From contig CP097466.1 of NCBI GenBank assembly GCA_041874725.1, forward strand, positions 4,774,001-4,838,000: 64,000 nt of DNA, read 5' to 3'. Below are positions 54,333 to 64,000 of the stretch, piece after piece (positions within the stretch are counted from its first letter, which is position 1; every line of letters starts with the position of its first letter). The stretch comes from Duganella sp. BuS-21. Lineage in GTDB: Bacteria; Pseudomonadota; Gammaproteobacteria; Burkholderiales; Burkholderiaceae_D. The position numbers and the translations under genes are program-made. The notes below the pieces were generated by a model. The model was not told where the DNA came from, made no database searches, and saw only the letters and a program-made list of their open reading frames with translations.

Positions 54333-55418
54333 TTACTTCCAGATATTCCAGGACGTCTGCATCCAGCCGGCGACCAGCACCAGCCACACCAGGGTCAACG
54401 GGATAAAGACTTTCCAACCCAGACGCATGATCTGGTCGTAACGGTAACGTGGGAAAGTACCGCGCACCCAGATGAACACCGACACCAGGAAGAACGCTTT
54501 CGCGAACAACCAGAAGAAGCCGCCGAAACCGCCCCAGAATTCGAGGAAGGCAAACGGTGCGGACCAGCCGCCCAAGAACATGATCGAACCCAGGGTGGCG
54601 ATCAGGATCATGTTGGCGTATTCGGCCAGCATGAACATGGCGTAGGCCATGCCCGAGTATTCAACCATGTGACCGGCAACGATCTCGGACTCGCCCTCGA
54701 CCACGTCGAACGGGTGACGGTTGCACTCGGCCAGGCCGGAGGTCAGGTAGACCACGAACAGCGGCAACAGCGGCAGCCAGTTCCACGACAGGAAGTTCAG
54801 GCCGTGTTCAACGAACATGCCCTTCTGCTGACCCAGCACGATGTCGCCGAAGTTCAGCGAACCGGACACCATCAGCACCACGACCAGCACGAAGCCCATC
54901 GGGATTTCGTAGGAAATCATCTGTGCCGAGGCGCGCATCGCGCCCATGAACGAGTACTTCGAGTTCGACGCCCAACCGGCGATGATGATGCCGTAGACCT
55001 CCATCGAGGTAATCGCCATCAGCAGCAGCAGGCCGGCGTTGACGTTGGCGATCACGGCTTCCGGGCCGAACGGCACCACCGCCCAGCAAGCCAGCGCCGG
55101 CATGATGGTCATGATCGGACCGATCACGAACAAACCAGGGTTGGCCTTGGCCGGGGTGATGATCTCTTTGAACAGCAGTTTCAGCGCGTCGGCGATCGGC
55201 TGCAGCAGGCCCATCGGACCGACGCGGTTCGGACCGACGCGGATCTGGATCCAGCCGATGAACTTGCGTTCCCACAGCGTGGCGTAGGCGACCAGGCCCA
55301 TCAGCGGCAGCAGCACGCACAGGACTTTGATCAAGGACCAGACCACTGGCCAGACTGGCGCCAGCACGCTGTTCGCGCCCAGCGTATGAAGTGTCGTGAC
55401 GAATTCAGGCAGAGCCAT
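54333..55418 (-). CDS. nuoH: NADH-quinone oxidoreductase subunit H
   Basis: 361 residues, eight membrane segments. It forms the quinone chamber with NuoB and NuoD; conserved parts are [19 protein letters not shown] and [19 protein letters not shown]. The start shares one base with the nuoG stop (TAATG). Confidence 0.96.
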   Translation of the reverse strand: MALPEFVTTLHTLGANSVLAPVWPVVWSLIKVLCVLLPLMGLVAYATLWERKFIGWIQIRVGPNRVGPMGLLQPIADALKLLFKEIITPAKANPGLFVIGPIMTIMPALACWAVVPFGPEAVIANVNAGLLLLMAITSMEVYGIIIAGWASNSKYSFMGAMRASAQMISYEIPMGFVLVVVLMVSGSLNFGDIVLGQQKGMFVEHGLNFLSWNWLPLLPLFVVYLTSGLAECNRHPFDVVEGESEIVAGHMVEYSGMAYAMFMLAEYANMILIATLGSIMFLGGWSAPFAFLEFWGGFGGFFWLFAKAFFLVSVFIWVRGTFPRYRYDQIMRLGWKVFIPLTLVWLVLVAGWMQTSWNIWK

Positions 55419-57748
55419 TATTTCACCTCTCCTGCTTTTTCAACGGTGATGGAACCAAACATGCCACCCAAGCCTGCGGTCGACGCGTGAGCGGCGGCCA
55501 CGCGCACGGCGTTGGCTGGCAGTTTGGCGTCGACAGCGGCGACCAGGATCGCGCTGCCGGAACCTTGCGATACCTTGACGCTGTCGCCGGCGGCAACGCC
55601 CAGTTGCTGCGCCAAAGCGGTCGACAGGTGCGCTTTCGGCGCAGCCGCATCGGCCATCCTCTGCAGCGACTCGGCGCGGCGCACCACGGCGTCGGCAAAG
55701 TAGATCGGTACGTCGGCGATACGTTCGGGACCGGTGGAAGCCACAGTAGCGGCAACCAGCGACACTTTCGATACGTTGTTCAGCTTGGCCGAAACGTCGG
55801 TCACGCCGGCGCCCAGCACTTCGTCGCGGATCGCTTCCGAGGTGTCGTAGTCGAAACCGCTCAGGCCGAGGATGTTACCCAGCACGCGCAGCACTTTCCA
55901 CGCAGGACGGGTTTCCAGCAGCGGCTTGACGGTGCCGTTGAAGCTTTGCGCGCGGCCTTCGGCATTGACGAAGGTGCCCGAGGTTTCGCTGAATGGCGAT
56001 ACCGGCAGCAGCACGTCGGCGTAGTCCAGGCCATGCTTGTAGGCGGACATCACGACGACCATCTCGGCTTTCTTCAGCGCGGCGACGGCGGCTTGCGGGT
56101 TGTACGCGTCCAGTTCCGGTTCGGCGTGCAGCACCAGGTAGGCTTGCTTAGGCTCGGTAAAGGCTGGAGCCTTGCCGCCGTTGGCGTTGGCGATGTAGGC
56201 GCCGACGGTGTTGGCGGCTTCGGTCAGGTAGCCCAGCTTGGCGCCGGTCTGTTCGGCGATCCACTGCGCGGCAGCGTGCAGCGCGGCGGCTTGCGGATGC
56301 TGAACGGCGGCGTTGCCCAGGAAGATACCTTTAGTGATAGACGAAGCGTCGCCCGACAGCAGCGAGGCAGCGATCGCGCTTGCAGCGTCCGAAGCTTGTA
56401 CGCCGTCGAAGCCGGCAGGAGCCGCCACTTCTTTGGCTTTCGCTACGGCCACAACCACTTGCGACAGCGCCGACAGCCACTCCGATGGCGCAACGATCAG
56501 TTTATTGGCGATGTTCATCAGCTGGTCGTCGTCGCTCGCGTGCAGGATCGACAGCTTGGCGCCGCCCTTCACTGCCGTGCGCAGGCGGGTGGCCAGCAGC
56601 GGGTGGTCTTTACGCAGGAACGAGCCGATCACGAAGGCGCGGTTCAGCGCGCCGAATTCGGCGATCGACATGCCCAGCCAAGGCGTCACGTCGAGCGAGA
56701 AATCGCTCTGACGCAAACGGGTTTCCACGCTGTCCGAGCCCATGGCGCGGGTCAGCTTTTGCAGCAGGTGCAGTTCTTCCAGCGTCGAGTGCGGCGTGGC
56801 GACCGCAGCCAGCGCGTTGACGCCGTGTTCGTGCTTGATGTTCTTCAGGCCGTGCGCCACGTATTCCAGCGCGGTCTGCCAATCGACTTCCTTCCACTCG
56901 CCGCCCTGCTTCAGCATCGGCTGGGTCAGGCGGTCGTCGGCGTTCAGGCCTTCGTACGAGAAGCGGTCCTTGTCGGAAATCCAGCACTCGTTGACGGCAT
57001 CGTTTTCCAGCGGCAGTACGCGCATGACCTTGCCGGCTTTAACCTGAACGATCAGGTTGGCGCCCAGGCCGTCGTGCGGCGAGACCGATTTGCGGCGCGA
57101 CAGTTCCCACGAGCGGGCGCTGTAGCGGAACGGCTTCGACGTCAGCGCGCCGACCGGGCACAGGTCGATCATGTTGCCCGACATTTCCGAGTTCACGGTC
57201 TGGCCGACGAAGGCGGTGATTTCCGAGTGTTCGCCACGGCCGATCATGCCCAGTTCCATGACGCCGGCCACTTCCTGGCCGAAACGCACGCAACGGGTAC
57301 ATTGGATGCAGCGCGCCATTTCCTGCATGGACACCAGCGGGCCGGCGTCCTTCGGCGCCACTACGCGCTTGTCTTCTTCGTAGCGCGAATCGCCCTTGCC
57401 GTAGCCCACGGCCAGATCCTGCAGCTGGCACTCGCCGCCCTGATCGCAGATCGGGCAGTCCAGCGGGTGGTTAATCAGCAGGAATTCCATGACCGACTTC
57501 TGTGCCTGGACGGCCTTGTCGGAAGCGGAGCGCACAATCATGCCGGCCGAGACCGGCGTAGCGCATGCTGGCAAAGGCTTGGGGGCCTTTTCCACTTCGA
57601 CGAGGCACATACGGCAGTTTGCTGCGATCGACAATTTCTTGTGATAGCAGAAGTGCGGAATGTAGGTTCCCAATTTGTTGGCGGCGTCCATCACCATGCT
57701 ACCAGCAGGGACTTCGACTTTTTTGCCGTCTATTTCGATTTCAACCAT
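55418..57748 (-). CDS. nuoG: NADH-quinone oxidoreductase subunit G
   Basis: 776 residues from the ATG at 57748; the frame stays open to 57850 but that part overlaps nuoF. It has an N-terminal 2Fe-2S ferredoxin-like domain ([20 protein letters not shown]), a His-ligated 4Fe-4S site ([14 protein letters not shown]), [16 protein letters not shown], and a molybdopterin-type domain that has lost its cofactor. Electron-input arm of complex I. Confidence 0.95.
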   Translation of the reverse strand: MVEIEIDGKKVEVPAGSMVMDAANKLGTYIPHFCYHKKLSIAANCRMCLVEVEKAPKPLPACATPVSAGMIVRSASDKAVQAQKSVMEFLLINHPLDCPICDQGGECQLQDLAVGYGKGDSRYEEDKRVVAPKDAGPLVSMQEMARCIQCTRCVRFGQEVAGVMELGMIGRGEHSEITAFVGQTVNSEMSGNMIDLCPVGALTSKPFRYSARSWELSRRKSVSPHDGLGANLIVQVKAGKVMRVLPLENDAVNECWISDKDRFSYEGLNADDRLTQPMLKQGGEWKEVDWQTALEYVAHGLKNIKHEHGVNALAAVATPHSTLEELHLLQKLTRAMGSDSVETRLRQSDFSLDVTPWLGMSIAEFGALNRAFVIGSFLRKDHPLLATRLRTAVKGGAKLSILHASDDDQLMNIANKLIVAPSEWLSALSQVVVAVAKAKEVAAPAGFDGVQASDAASAIAASLLSGDASSITKGIFLGNAAVQHPQAAALHAAAQWIAEQTGAKLGYLTEAANTVGAYIANANGGKAPAFTEPKQAYLVLHAEPELDAYNPQAAVAALKKAEMVVVMSAYKHGLDYADVLLPVSPFSETSGTFVNAEGRAQSFNGTVKPLLETRPAWKVLRVLGNILGLSGFDYDTSEAIRDEVLGAGVTDVSAKLNNVSKVSLVAATVASTGPERIADVPIYFADAVVRRAESLQRMADAAAPKAHLSTALAQQLGVAAGDSVKVSQGSGSAILVAAVDAKLPANAVRVAAAHASTAGLGGMFGSITVEKAGEVK

Positions 57749-57770
57749 GGTGATCGTTACCTGACGCAGC

Positions 57771-59066
57771 TTAGATATAAGCGGGCACGCAGCATTGCTT
57801 GTGCTCGATATGATGTTCAAATTCTTCGCGGAATTGCTTGATGAACGCACGCATCGGCATTGCCGCCGCGTCGCCCAGCGCGCAAATCGTGCGGCCCTGG
57901 ATGTTGTCGCAAACCGAATTCAGCACGTCCAGATCCGACGGACGGCCCTGACCGTTTTCGATGCGATGGATCATGCGGTACATCCAGCCGGTGCCTTCAC
58001 GGCATGGGGTGCACTGGCCGCACGATTCTTCAAAGTAGAAGTAGGCCAGGCGCTCCATGGCCTTGACCATGCAGCGGGTCTCGTCCATGACGATGACCGC
58101 GCCGGAACCCAGCATCGAACCGGCCTTGGCGATCGAATCGTAGTCGAGGTCGGTTTGCATCATGATCTCGCCGCGGATCACCGGCGACGAGGAACCGCCG
58201 GGAATCACAGCCTTGATCTTTTTGCCGCCGCGCATGCCGCCTGCCAGTTCCAGCAGTTTGGCGAACGGCGTGCCCAGCGGGACTTCGTAGTTGCCTGGAC
58301 GCTCGACGTCGCCCGAGATCGAGAAGATCTTCGAGCCGCCGTTGTTCGGACGGCCGATCGCCAGGTACTTCTCCGGGCCCATGTTCAGGATGAACGGGAC
58401 GGCGGCGAAGGTCTCGGTGTTGTTGATGGTGGTCGGCTTGCCGTACAGGCCGAACGACGCAGGGAACGGCGGCTTGAAGCGCGGCTGGCCTTTTTTGCCT
58501 TCCAGCGATTCCAGCAGCGCGGTTTCTTCGCCGCAGATGTAGGCGCCATAACCGTGGTGCGCGTGCAGCTGGAAGCTGAACTCGCTGCCCATGATGTTAT
58601 TGCCCAGGAAGCCGGCGGCGCGCGCCTCTTCCAGCGCTTCTTCGAAACGCAGGTATTCCTCGAAGATTTCGCCGTGGATATAGTTGTAACCCACGGTGAT
58701 GCCCATCGCATACGCGCCGATGGCCATGCCTTCGATCAGCGAGTGCGGGTTGTAGCGAATGATGTCGCGGTCCTTGAAAGTGCCCGGCTCGCCCTCATCT
58801 GTATTGCAGACGAGGTACTTCTGGCCTGGGAACTGGCGCGGCATGAAACTCCACTTCAGGCCGGTCGGGAAACCGGCGCCGCCACGACCGCGCAGCGACG
58901 ACGCTTTCAGGTCGGCGATGATCTGTTCCGGGGTGATCTTCTCTTCGATGATACGGCGCAGGGCGCTATAGCCGCCGCGCTTGACGTAATCTTCCAGGTG
59001 CCAGTTTTCGCCGTCGAGGCCGGCCAGTATGACTGGATCAATGTGTCGGTTGTGGAGTGACGTCAT
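57771..59066 (-). CDS. nuoF: NADH-quinone oxidoreductase subunit F
   Basis: 431 residues. FMN/NADH site [32 protein letters not shown], and the N3 cluster ligands [14 protein letters not shown]. It oxidises NADH. Start overlaps the nuoE stop by 4 bp (59063-59066). Confidence 0.96.
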   Translation of the reverse strand: MTSLHNRHIDPVILAGLDGENWHLEDYVKRGGYSALRRIIEEKITPEQIIADLKASSLRGRGGAGFPTGLKWSFMPRQFPGQKYLVCNTDEGEPGTFKDRDIIRYNPHSLIEGMAIGAYAMGITVGYNYIHGEIFEEYLRFEEALEEARAAGFLGNNIMGSEFSFQLHAHHGYGAYICGEETALLESLEGKKGQPRFKPPFPASFGLYGKPTTINNTETFAAVPFILNMGPEKYLAIGRPNNGGSKIFSISGDVERPGNYEVPLGTPFAKLLELAGGMRGGKKIKAVIPGGSSSPVIRGEIMMQTDLDYDSIAKAGSMLGSGAVIVMDETRCMVKAMERLAYFYFEESCGQCTPCREGTGWMYRMIHRIENGQGRPSDLDVLNSVCDNIQGRTICALGDAAAMPMRAFIKQFREEFEHHIEHKQCCVPAYI

Positions 59067-59554
59067 TTCGCGTTGTTCCCACTAAGTTCCTCGACCAGGG
59101 TGTCGATTTTGTCGTTGGACATGAAGCTGCACATGCGGTGGTTATTCACCAGCAGCACCGGTGCGTCGCCGCAAGCGCCCATGCACTCGCCTTCCATCAG
59201 CGTGAACTCGCCGTCTTCCGTGGTGCCACGGTAGTCGATGCCCAGCTTCTGTTTCAGGTGGTGCGCCGCGCGCTCGCCGCCCGACAGGGCGCAAGGCAGA
59301 TTGGTGCACACGGTGATCTTGTGCTTGCCGATCGGCTTCAGGTTGTACATATTGTAGAACGTCGCGACTTCCTGCACGGCGATGGCCGGCATGCGGATGT
59401 AGTCGGCCAGCTCCTGCATGGTGTCAGGCGAGATCCAGCCCAGTTCGACCTGGGCGTGCGCCAGCGCGGCCATCACGGCCGATTGGCGCTGATCGTCTGG
59501 GTACTTGGCCAGCTCGCGATCGATTTTTTTGTAGCACTGCTCAGATAACAACAT
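59063..59554 (-). CDS. nuoE: NADH-quinone oxidoreductase subunit E
   Basis: 163 residues from the ATG at 59554, preceded by GAGAGG eight bases away; a GTG at 59572 would add six residues but abuts the nuoD stop. Thioredoxin-like 2Fe-2S protein with the ligand pairs in CTNLPC and CMGAC (cluster N1a). It binds NuoF. Confidence 0.94.
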   Translation of the reverse strand: MLLSEQCYKKIDRELAKYPDDQRQSAVMAALAHAQVELGWISPDTMQELADYIRMPAIAVQEVATFYNMYNLKPIGKHKITVCTNLPCALSGGERAAHHLKQKLGIDYRGTTEDGEFTLMEGECMGACGDAPVLLVNNHRMCSFMSNDKIDTLVEELSGNNAK

Positions 59555-59572
59555 TCTTTTTGCCTCTCGCAC

Positions 59573-60826
59573 TTAGCGGTCAATACTGCCGAACACGATG
59601 TCCTGCGTACCAATGATGGTGACGGCGTCGGCAATCATGTGGCCACGCGCCATTTCGTCCAGCGACTGCAGGTGCGCATAGTCCGGCGCGCGCAGTTTCA
59701 CGCGGTACGGCTTGTTGGCGCCGTCCGACACGATGTAGACGCCGAACTCGCCTTTCGGGTGTTCCACCGCCGCATAGGCTTCGCCTGGCGGCACGTGGAA
59801 GCCTTCGGTGAACAGCTTGAAGTGGTGGATCAGCGATTCCATATTGGTCTTCATGTCCACGCGGTTAGGCGGGGCAACCTTGCGGTTGCTGGTCATGACC
59901 GGACCCGGATTGTTGCGCAGCCACTCGACGCACTGCTTGATGATCTTGTTCGACTGGCGCAGCTCTTCCACGCGCACCAGGTAACGGTCGTAGCAATCGC
60001 CGTTGGTACCGATAGGAATATCGAAGTCCATCAGGTCGTACACTTCGTACGGCTGGTGCTTGCGCAAATCCCACTGGATGCCCGAACCGCGCAGCATGGC
60101 GCCGGTGAAGCCCATGGCCAGCGCATCTTCCGGCGACACCACGCCGATGCCGACGGTCCGTTGCTTCCAAATGCGATTATCGGTCAGCAGCGTTTCGTAT
60201 TCGTCGACATAGGTCGGGAAACGGTTGGTGAACGCTTCGACGAAGTCCAGCAGCGAGCCCTGGCGATCCTTGTTCAGGTTGTCGACAGCCTTGGCCGAAC
60301 GGATGATCGACGGCTTGTGCTGCGGCATCGCGTCCGGCAGGTCGCGATACACGCCGCCCGGACGGTAGTAGGCCGCGTGCATGCGCGCGCCCGACACCGC
60401 CTCGTAGCAGTCGAACAGGTCTTCGCGATCGCGGAAGCAGTACAGGAACGGCCCCATGGCACCGACGTCGAGCGCGTGCGCGCCCAGCCACATCAGGTGG
60501 TTCAGGATGCGCGTCATCTCGTCGAACATGACGCGGATGTATTGCGCGCGCAGCGGCACGTCGATGCCCAGCATCTTTTCGATGGCCATCACATAGGCGT
60601 GCTCGTTGCACATCATCGAGACGTAGTCCAGGCGGTCCATATACGGCACCGACTGCAGATAGGTCTTCTGTTCCGCCAGTTTCTCGGTACCGCGGTGCAG
60701 CAGGCCGATGTGCGGATCGGCACGCTGGATCACCTCGCCGTCCAGCTCCAGCACCAGGCGCAGCACGCCGTGCGCGGCCGGGTGTTGCGGACCGAAGTTC
60801 AGGGTGTAGTTCTTAATTTCAGCCAT
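59573..60826 (-). CDS. nuoD: NADH-quinone oxidoreductase subunit D
   Basis: 417 residues, related to the large subunit of NiFe hydrogenases. [20 protein letters not shown] near the N-terminus carries the quinone-site His; RTQ-type ends are replaced by [14 protein letters not shown]. It starts four bases after nuoC and is not fused to it, unlike E. coli NuoCD. Confidence 0.96.
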   Translation of the reverse strand: MAEIKNYTLNFGPQHPAAHGVLRLVLELDGEVIQRADPHIGLLHRGTEKLAEQKTYLQSVPYMDRLDYVSMMCNEHAYVMAIEKMLGIDVPLRAQYIRVMFDEMTRILNHLMWLGAHALDVGAMGPFLYCFRDREDLFDCYEAVSGARMHAAYYRPGGVYRDLPDAMPQHKPSIIRSAKAVDNLNKDRQGSLLDFVEAFTNRFPTYVDEYETLLTDNRIWKQRTVGIGVVSPEDALAMGFTGAMLRGSGIQWDLRKHQPYEVYDLMDFDIPIGTNGDCYDRYLVRVEELRQSNKIIKQCVEWLRNNPGPVMTSNRKVAPPNRVDMKTNMESLIHHFKLFTEGFHVPPGEAYAAVEHPKGEFGVYIVSDGANKPYRVKLRAPDYAHLQSLDEMARGHMIADAVTIIGTQDIVFGSIDR

Positions 60827-60829
60827 TTT

Positions 60830-61420
60830 TTACTTCCCGTAATTTTCTTCGCGGATCACGCGCGGCACGTTTTCACGCGGCTCGATGGTGACCGGCTGGT
60901 AGATCACGCGCTTCTGCTCGGGGTCGTAGCGCATTTCGACGTAACCCGACACCGGGAAGTCTTTGCGGAACGGGTGGCCGATGAAACCGTAGTCGGTCAG
61001 GATGCGGCGCAAGTCGTTGTGGTTCTCGAACAGGATGCCGTACATGTCGAAGGCTTCGCGCTCGTACCAGTTGACGGCGCGCCACAGCGGGGTCAGCGAC
61101 GGCAGCAGCGGCATGTCGTCGTCGGCGCAGAACGCGCGCACGCGCACGCGCCAGTTGTGCTTGACCGACAGCAGGTGCACCACCACGGCAAAACGCTGGC
61201 CATCCCAGGCGCCGTCGCCATAGCTCAGATAGTCCACGCCGCACAGGTCGATCGCCTGATCGAAGCCGAGGCTGGCGTCGTCGCGCAGGGTCTGCATCAC
61301 GCCGTAGTAATCGGCCGGTTTGACGGTCAGGGTCAGTTCACCGAGCGCCAGTACCGTAGTAACGCGATCGCCCAGGGCAATGCCGAGGGCGGTTTGGAGT
61401 TTTTCCAGATGAGTAGTCAT
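60830..61420 (-). CDS. nuoC: NADH-quinone oxidoreductase subunit C
   Basis: 196 residues. The 30-kDa subunit signature is W-x-[22 protein letters not shown], followed by [20 protein letters not shown]. It stabilises the NuoB/NuoD module of the peripheral arm. Confidence 0.96.
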   Translation of the reverse strand: MTTHLEKLQTALGIALGDRVTTVLALGELTLTVKPADYYGVMQTLRDDASLGFDQAIDLCGVDYLSYGDGAWDGQRFAVVVHLLSVKHNWRVRVRAFCADDDMPLLPSLTPLWRAVNWYEREAFDMYGILFENHNDLRRILTDYGFIGHPFRKDFPVSGYVEMRYDPEQKRVIYQPVTIEPRENVPRVIREENYGK

Positions 61421-61437
61421 TGTGTGTAGCGCCTCCG

Positions 61438-61914
61438 TTAGCGTGCAATCGTGTTGGTGCGCTTGATCTTGTTCTGCAGCTGCATGATGCCGTACAACAG
61501 GGCTTCAGCAGTTGGAGGACAGCCTGGCACGTACACGTCGACCGGCACGATGCGGTCGCAACCGCGCACCACGGAGTAGGAATAGTGATAGTAGCCGCCG
61601 CCGTTGGCGCAGGAACCCATCGAGATGACCCAGCGCGGCTCCGGCATCTGGTCGTAGACCTTGCGCAGTGCCGGGGCCATCTTGTTGCACAGCGTGCCGG
61701 CCACGATCATCACGTCGGATTGACGCGGCGATGGACGGAACACCACGCCGAAGCGGTCCATATCGTAACGGGCTGCGCCCACGTGCATCATTTCGACCGC
61801 GCAGCAGGCCAGACCGAACGTCATCGGGAACATCGAACCCGTGCGCGCCCAGTTGATCAGCTTGTCGGCCGAGGTGGTGATGAAACCTTCGTTTAATACG
61901 CCTTCAATAGCCAT
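61438..61914 (-). CDS. nuoB: NADH-quinone oxidoreductase subunit B
   Basis: 158 residues. Cluster N2 ligands are in [28 protein letters not shown] and [17 protein letters not shown]2 gives electrons to quinone. It starts three bases downstream of the nuoA stop. Confidence 0.97.
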   Translation of the reverse strand: MAIEGVLNEGFITTSADKLINWARTGSMFPMTFGLACCAVEMMHVGAARYDMDRFGVVFRPSPRQSDVMIVAGTLCNKMAPALRKVYDQMPEPRWVISMGSCANGGGYYHYSYSVVRGCDRIVPVDVYVPGCPPTAEALLYGIMQLQNKIKRTNTIAR

Positions 61915-61917
61915 GGC

Positions 61918-62277
61918 TTATTCCCAATCAAGGGCACCTTTCTTCCAGATATACCAAAAACCGACCACGAATTCGGCGATGAACACCATCATCGTCACGA
62001 AACCCTGCCAGCCCAGTTCGCGCATGGATACGCCCCACGGGAAGAAGAATGCCGTTTCCAGATCGAACAAAATAAAGAGAATTGCGACGAGGTAGTAACG
62101 CACGTCGAATTTCATGCGCGCGTCTTCGAACGCTTCGAAGCCGCATTCATATGGGGAGAGCTTGGCTGCGTCAGGCTTCTTGGGGCCGAGAATGTGGCCC
62201 AGCACCTGCGGAGCGATACCTACGCCGAGACCGACGAGGATGAACAAGAGAACGGGGAGATAATTTTCGAGGTTCAC
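61918..62277 (-). CDS. nuoA: NADH-quinone oxidoreductase subunit A
   Basis: 119 residues, three membrane segments. Conserved acidic loop with [21 protein letters not shown]. First gene of the operon. The 120 bases before it, after the tRNA terminator, hold no clear promoter that I can name. Confidence 0.96.
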   Translation of the reverse strand: MNLENYLPVLLFILVGLGVGIAPQVLGHILGPKKPDAAKLSPYECGFEAFEDARMKFDVRYYLVAILFILFDLETAFFFPWGVSMRELGWQGFVTMMVFIAEFVVGFWYIWKKGALDWE

Positions 62278-62397
62278 GATTGATGAGCTTATGTTGAACG
62301 GTCAGTTGAAAGGACACGCCGCGGTGTTTTGCGGTGCGCTTAACGTTCGCCCCAATCGTATTACTGCTTAGACCAGGATCGAACGACACATCCTCGT

Positions 62398-62428
62398 AAA
62401 AAAGCCAGCTTGGTACCACCCTTGCTGG
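62398..62428 (-). terminator. rho-independent terminator after tRNA-Leu
   Basis: On the minus strand GCCAGC (62428-62423) pairs with GCTGGC (62408-62403), with an inner TGGTACCA dyad, followed by five T (62402-62398). It divides the tRNA from nuoA, so nuo needs its own promoter or readthrough. Confidence 0.8.
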
Positions 62429-62436
62429 CCTATATT

Positions 62437-62522
62437 CTGGTGCCGACGACGAGACTCGAACTCGTACAGCTTGCGCCACTACCCCCTCAAGATAGCGTGT
62501 CTACCAATTTCACCACGTCGGC
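62437..62522 (-). tRNA. tRNA-Leu (GAG)
   Basis: 86 bases on the minus strand, from GCCGACG to the encoded CCA. Acceptor arms GCCGACG and CGTCGGC pair perfectly, with A as discriminator. The D arm has GTGGTGAAATTGGTAGAC. The anticodon stem CTATC/GGTAG carries loop TTGAGGG with anticodon GAG. A long variable arm follows, typical of a class II Leu tRNA, then GTTCGAG in the T loop. Confidence 0.96.
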
Positions 62523-62533
62523 ATAAGGCCGTT

Positions 62534-62562
62534 ATTTTACTTCGTTTTCACGCGGTTGTTAA
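62534..62562 (-). promoter_or_regulatory. tRNA-Leu promoter
   Basis: On the minus strand TTAACA (62562-62557), 17 bases, TAAAAT (62539-62534). Each box differs from consensus by one base. Transcription would start near 62527, a few bases before the tRNA. Confidence 0.75.
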
Positions 62563-62695
62563 TCCCGTATTGCGTCAAAACAAGAAGAAACTCGATAATT
62601 CTTTAACTATTTTTGCAATCGCTACGATACTGCCAAAACAATGAGCAAACAACTTAAAAAATTATCAACAACGACAAATTTACTTCATTATTATA

Positions 62696-63088
62696 TTACT
62701 TTGGGATGGAGTTTGCAGGCGGCACGCTCGCCGGCGCCGCAGCGGACGGTGCTGCAGGTGCGCTAGCAGGGGCTGCGGCCGGGGTTGCAGGCGCCGCAGG
62801 GGCTGCCGGCACGGCCTTATCCATCACGCCGCCGCTGACATTGTTGGCTTGGTGGGTGGTGATGTATGCCAGGGCCAGGGTGGCGCTGAAGAAGATCGCC
62901 GCCGCCACGCCGGTGGACTTGGACATGAAGTTCGAGGAGCCCGTGGCGCCGAACAGGCTGCCCGAGGCGCCCGAGCCGAAGGCCGCACCCATGTCGGCGC
63001 CTTTGCCATGTTGCAGCAACACCAGGCCGATAATGGCGATTGCCGAAACCACCTGCACTACGATAACCAGATTGAACAAGCTGCTCAT
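62696..63088 (-). CDS. secG: preprotein translocase subunit SecG
   Basis: 130 residues from the ATG at 63088; an ATG at 63103 would add five. Two membrane segments (about 4-24 and 53-73) enclose the GKGADMGAAFGSGASGSLFG loop that is conserved in SecG. The C-terminal 40 residues are an Ala/Pro-rich low-complexity tail, common in this bacterial group. Auxiliary subunit of SecYEG. Lies 60 bp after tpiA. Confidence 0.95.
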   Translation of the reverse strand: MSSLFNLVIVVQVVSAIAIIGLVLLQHGKGADMGAAFGSGASGSLFGATGSSNFMSKSTGVAAAIFFSATLALAYITTHQANNVSGGVMDKAVPAAPAAPATPAAAPASAPAAPSAAAPASVPPANSIPK

Positions 63089-63148
63089 GTTATTCCATTT
63101 CAAAATAAAAGTTTTGTATCGTTTTGTTTCTACTGCGTGTTTGTACTG

Positions 63149-63895
63149 CTATACGGCCTGGATAATCCCGAGAAAATCCACCGCCTTTAATGCTGCCCCG
63201 CCGATCAAACCACCGTCGATATCCGGCTGGGCCATCAATTCTTTCGCATTCTCCGGCTTCATGCTGCCGCCGTAGAGGATCTGTACACCCGCCGCCGCAA
63301 CCGCATGTTTCTTTGCTACACAAGTACGCAGGAAAAGGTGCGCATCCTGGGCAATTTGCGGTGTTGCAGTTTTGCCCGTGCCGATCGCCCATACCGGTTC
63401 ATAGGCCAGTACCAGCTTGCTCACGTCTTCATCCGCGATCACATCGAGCACCGCTTGCAGCTGGGCGCAGATCACCTCTTCGGTCTGCCCTGCTTCGCGC
63501 TGCGCCAGCGTTTCGCCGAAACACACCACCGGCGTCAGGCCGGCGGCCAGCGCGGCCACGGCCTTCTGCGCCACCAGCTCGCTGCTCTCCTGGTGATAGG
63601 CGCGGCGCTCGGAATGGCCGCACAACACATAGGTCGCACCGAAGTCCTGCAGCATCGCTGCCGACACTTCACCAGTATAAGCGCCGCTGGCGTGGACGGA
63701 AACATCTTGCGCGCCCCACGCCACCACAGTGCCGGTCAGTCCCGCCTGGGCTTGCGCCAGATACGGCGCCGGCACACAAACGGCGCAGTCGGCACCGAAG
63801 TCGTTCAAACCGGCGACGATCCCGGAAAGCAGTGCCGTGTTGGCGGCGCGACTGCCGTTCATTTTCCAGTTACCGATGACGAGTTTACGACGCAT
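63149..63895 (-). CDS. tpiA: triosephosphate isomerase
   Basis: 248 residues. Catalytic Lys in IGNWKMNG, His in LCGHSERR, and Glu in [12 protein letters not shown]; the phosphate loop is [10 protein letters not shown]. It converts dihydroxyacetone phosphate and glyceraldehyde 3-phosphate. AGG lies before the ATG. First gene of the tpiA-secG pair upstream of the tRNA and complex I. Confidence 0.97.
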   Translation of the reverse strand: MRRKLVIGNWKMNGSRAANTALLSGIVAGLNDFGADCAVCVPAPYLAQAQAGLTGTVVAWGAQDVSVHASGAYTGEVSAAMLQDFGATYVLCGHSERRAYHQESSELVAQKAVAALAAGLTPVVCFGETLAQREAGQTEEVICAQLQAVLDVIADEDVSKLVLAYEPVWAIGTGKTATPQIAQDAHLFLRTCVAKKHAVAAAGVQILYGGSMKPENAKELMAQPDIDGGLIGGAALKAVDFLGIIQAV

Positions 63896-63928
63896 AGTGA
63901 GCCTAAGGATAGATTAACTCGCCATTTT

Positions 63929-63950
63929 ACCGTGCGCCAAGAAGCACGGT
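63929..63950. promoter_or_regulatory. inverted repeat upstream of tpiA
   Basis: ACCGTGC (63929-63935) and GCACGGT (63944-63950) form a 7-bp dyad with an 8-base spacer, 34-55 bp before the tpiA ATG. There is no following T-run on either strand. It may be an operator or a leader hairpin. The remaining 63951-64000 shows nothing further. Confidence 0.4.
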
Positions 63951-64000
63951 CAAACAGGCAAAGGGAATCCCCGGCTCAACAAAACCGTAAATTTACTACG

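Noticed and set aside
55418..57850. Longer nuoG reading frame starting at 57850
   Set aside because: The extra 34 residues overlap the end of nuoF and precede the conserved ferredoxin start MVEIEIDG at 57748.

Overview
The window is GC-rich chromosomal DNA of a betaproteobacterium. It is most probably a member of the Oxalobacteraceae close to Massilia, Duganella or Rugamonas. The signs are the order tpiA-secG-tRNA-Leu-nuoA to nuoN followed by a DUF2818 gene, the ompR/envZ pair, the mdtABC-type efflux operon, a relic of a PEP-CTERM protein gene, and the codon usage. This placement is inference from gene content; no rRNA gene is present. Most of the window is core or near-core chromosome. There is no prophage, integrative element, insertion sequence or CRISPR array.

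Layout. 1-4000: a small secreted protein, then ompR-envZ with a translationally coupled exported protein, facing an Imm26-like gene. 4078-9658: a TPP riboswitch with a TonB-dependent receptor, convergent with an operon of S46 dipeptidyl-peptidase, PnuC/PnuT-type transporter and P-loop kinase. This reads as a thiamin (or related vitamin) uptake locus. 9691-11151: an orphan PAS histidine kinase preceded by a tiny CheB-like leader ORF. 11161-23000: an mdtABC-type RND efflux operon with its own outer-membrane factor, divergent from a Spy/CpxP-like gene and a Cpx-type two-component system. A CpxR-type box lies between them, so the envelope-stress regulator probably controls both sides. 23000-28600: SppA, a sodium:solute symporter, an MFS exporter and two small proteins. 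28648-30752: a protealysin-like M4 protease with its emfourin inhibitor gene, convergent with a PPC-domain protein and a cysteine-less glutaredoxin-fold protein. 30760-36585: SYLF lipoprotein, a pair of exported proteins of unknown role, and an HDOD-EAL signalling pair. 36646-41646: LysR/pirin, ribA, and a coupled serine protease-FHA membrane protein pair. 41648-44195: a repeat cluster with a 64-bp perfect palindrome, a PEP-CTERM gene relic, and a TetR/MFS divergent pair. 44457-45904: DUF433, ispF, ispD. 46028-62277: the complete 14-gene complex I operon, followed on the same strand by DUF2818, a Nudix hydrolase and a secreted HExxH protein. 62437-63895: tRNA-Leu(GAG), secG, tpiA.

Nothing in the window is a clear new defence or mobile system. 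The points most worth a second look are the protease-FHA pair, the EnvZ-coupled exported protein, the riboswitch/PnuT/S46 locus, the CheB-like mini-ORF, the cysteine-less glutaredoxin, the secreted zincin candidate coupled to the Nudix gene, and the repeat cluster at 41648-41753. Four convergent gene pairs share exactly four bases (TTAA or CTAG) as overlapping stop codons. No gene-free stretch exceeds 300 bases; the larger intergenic regions are described in the entries.
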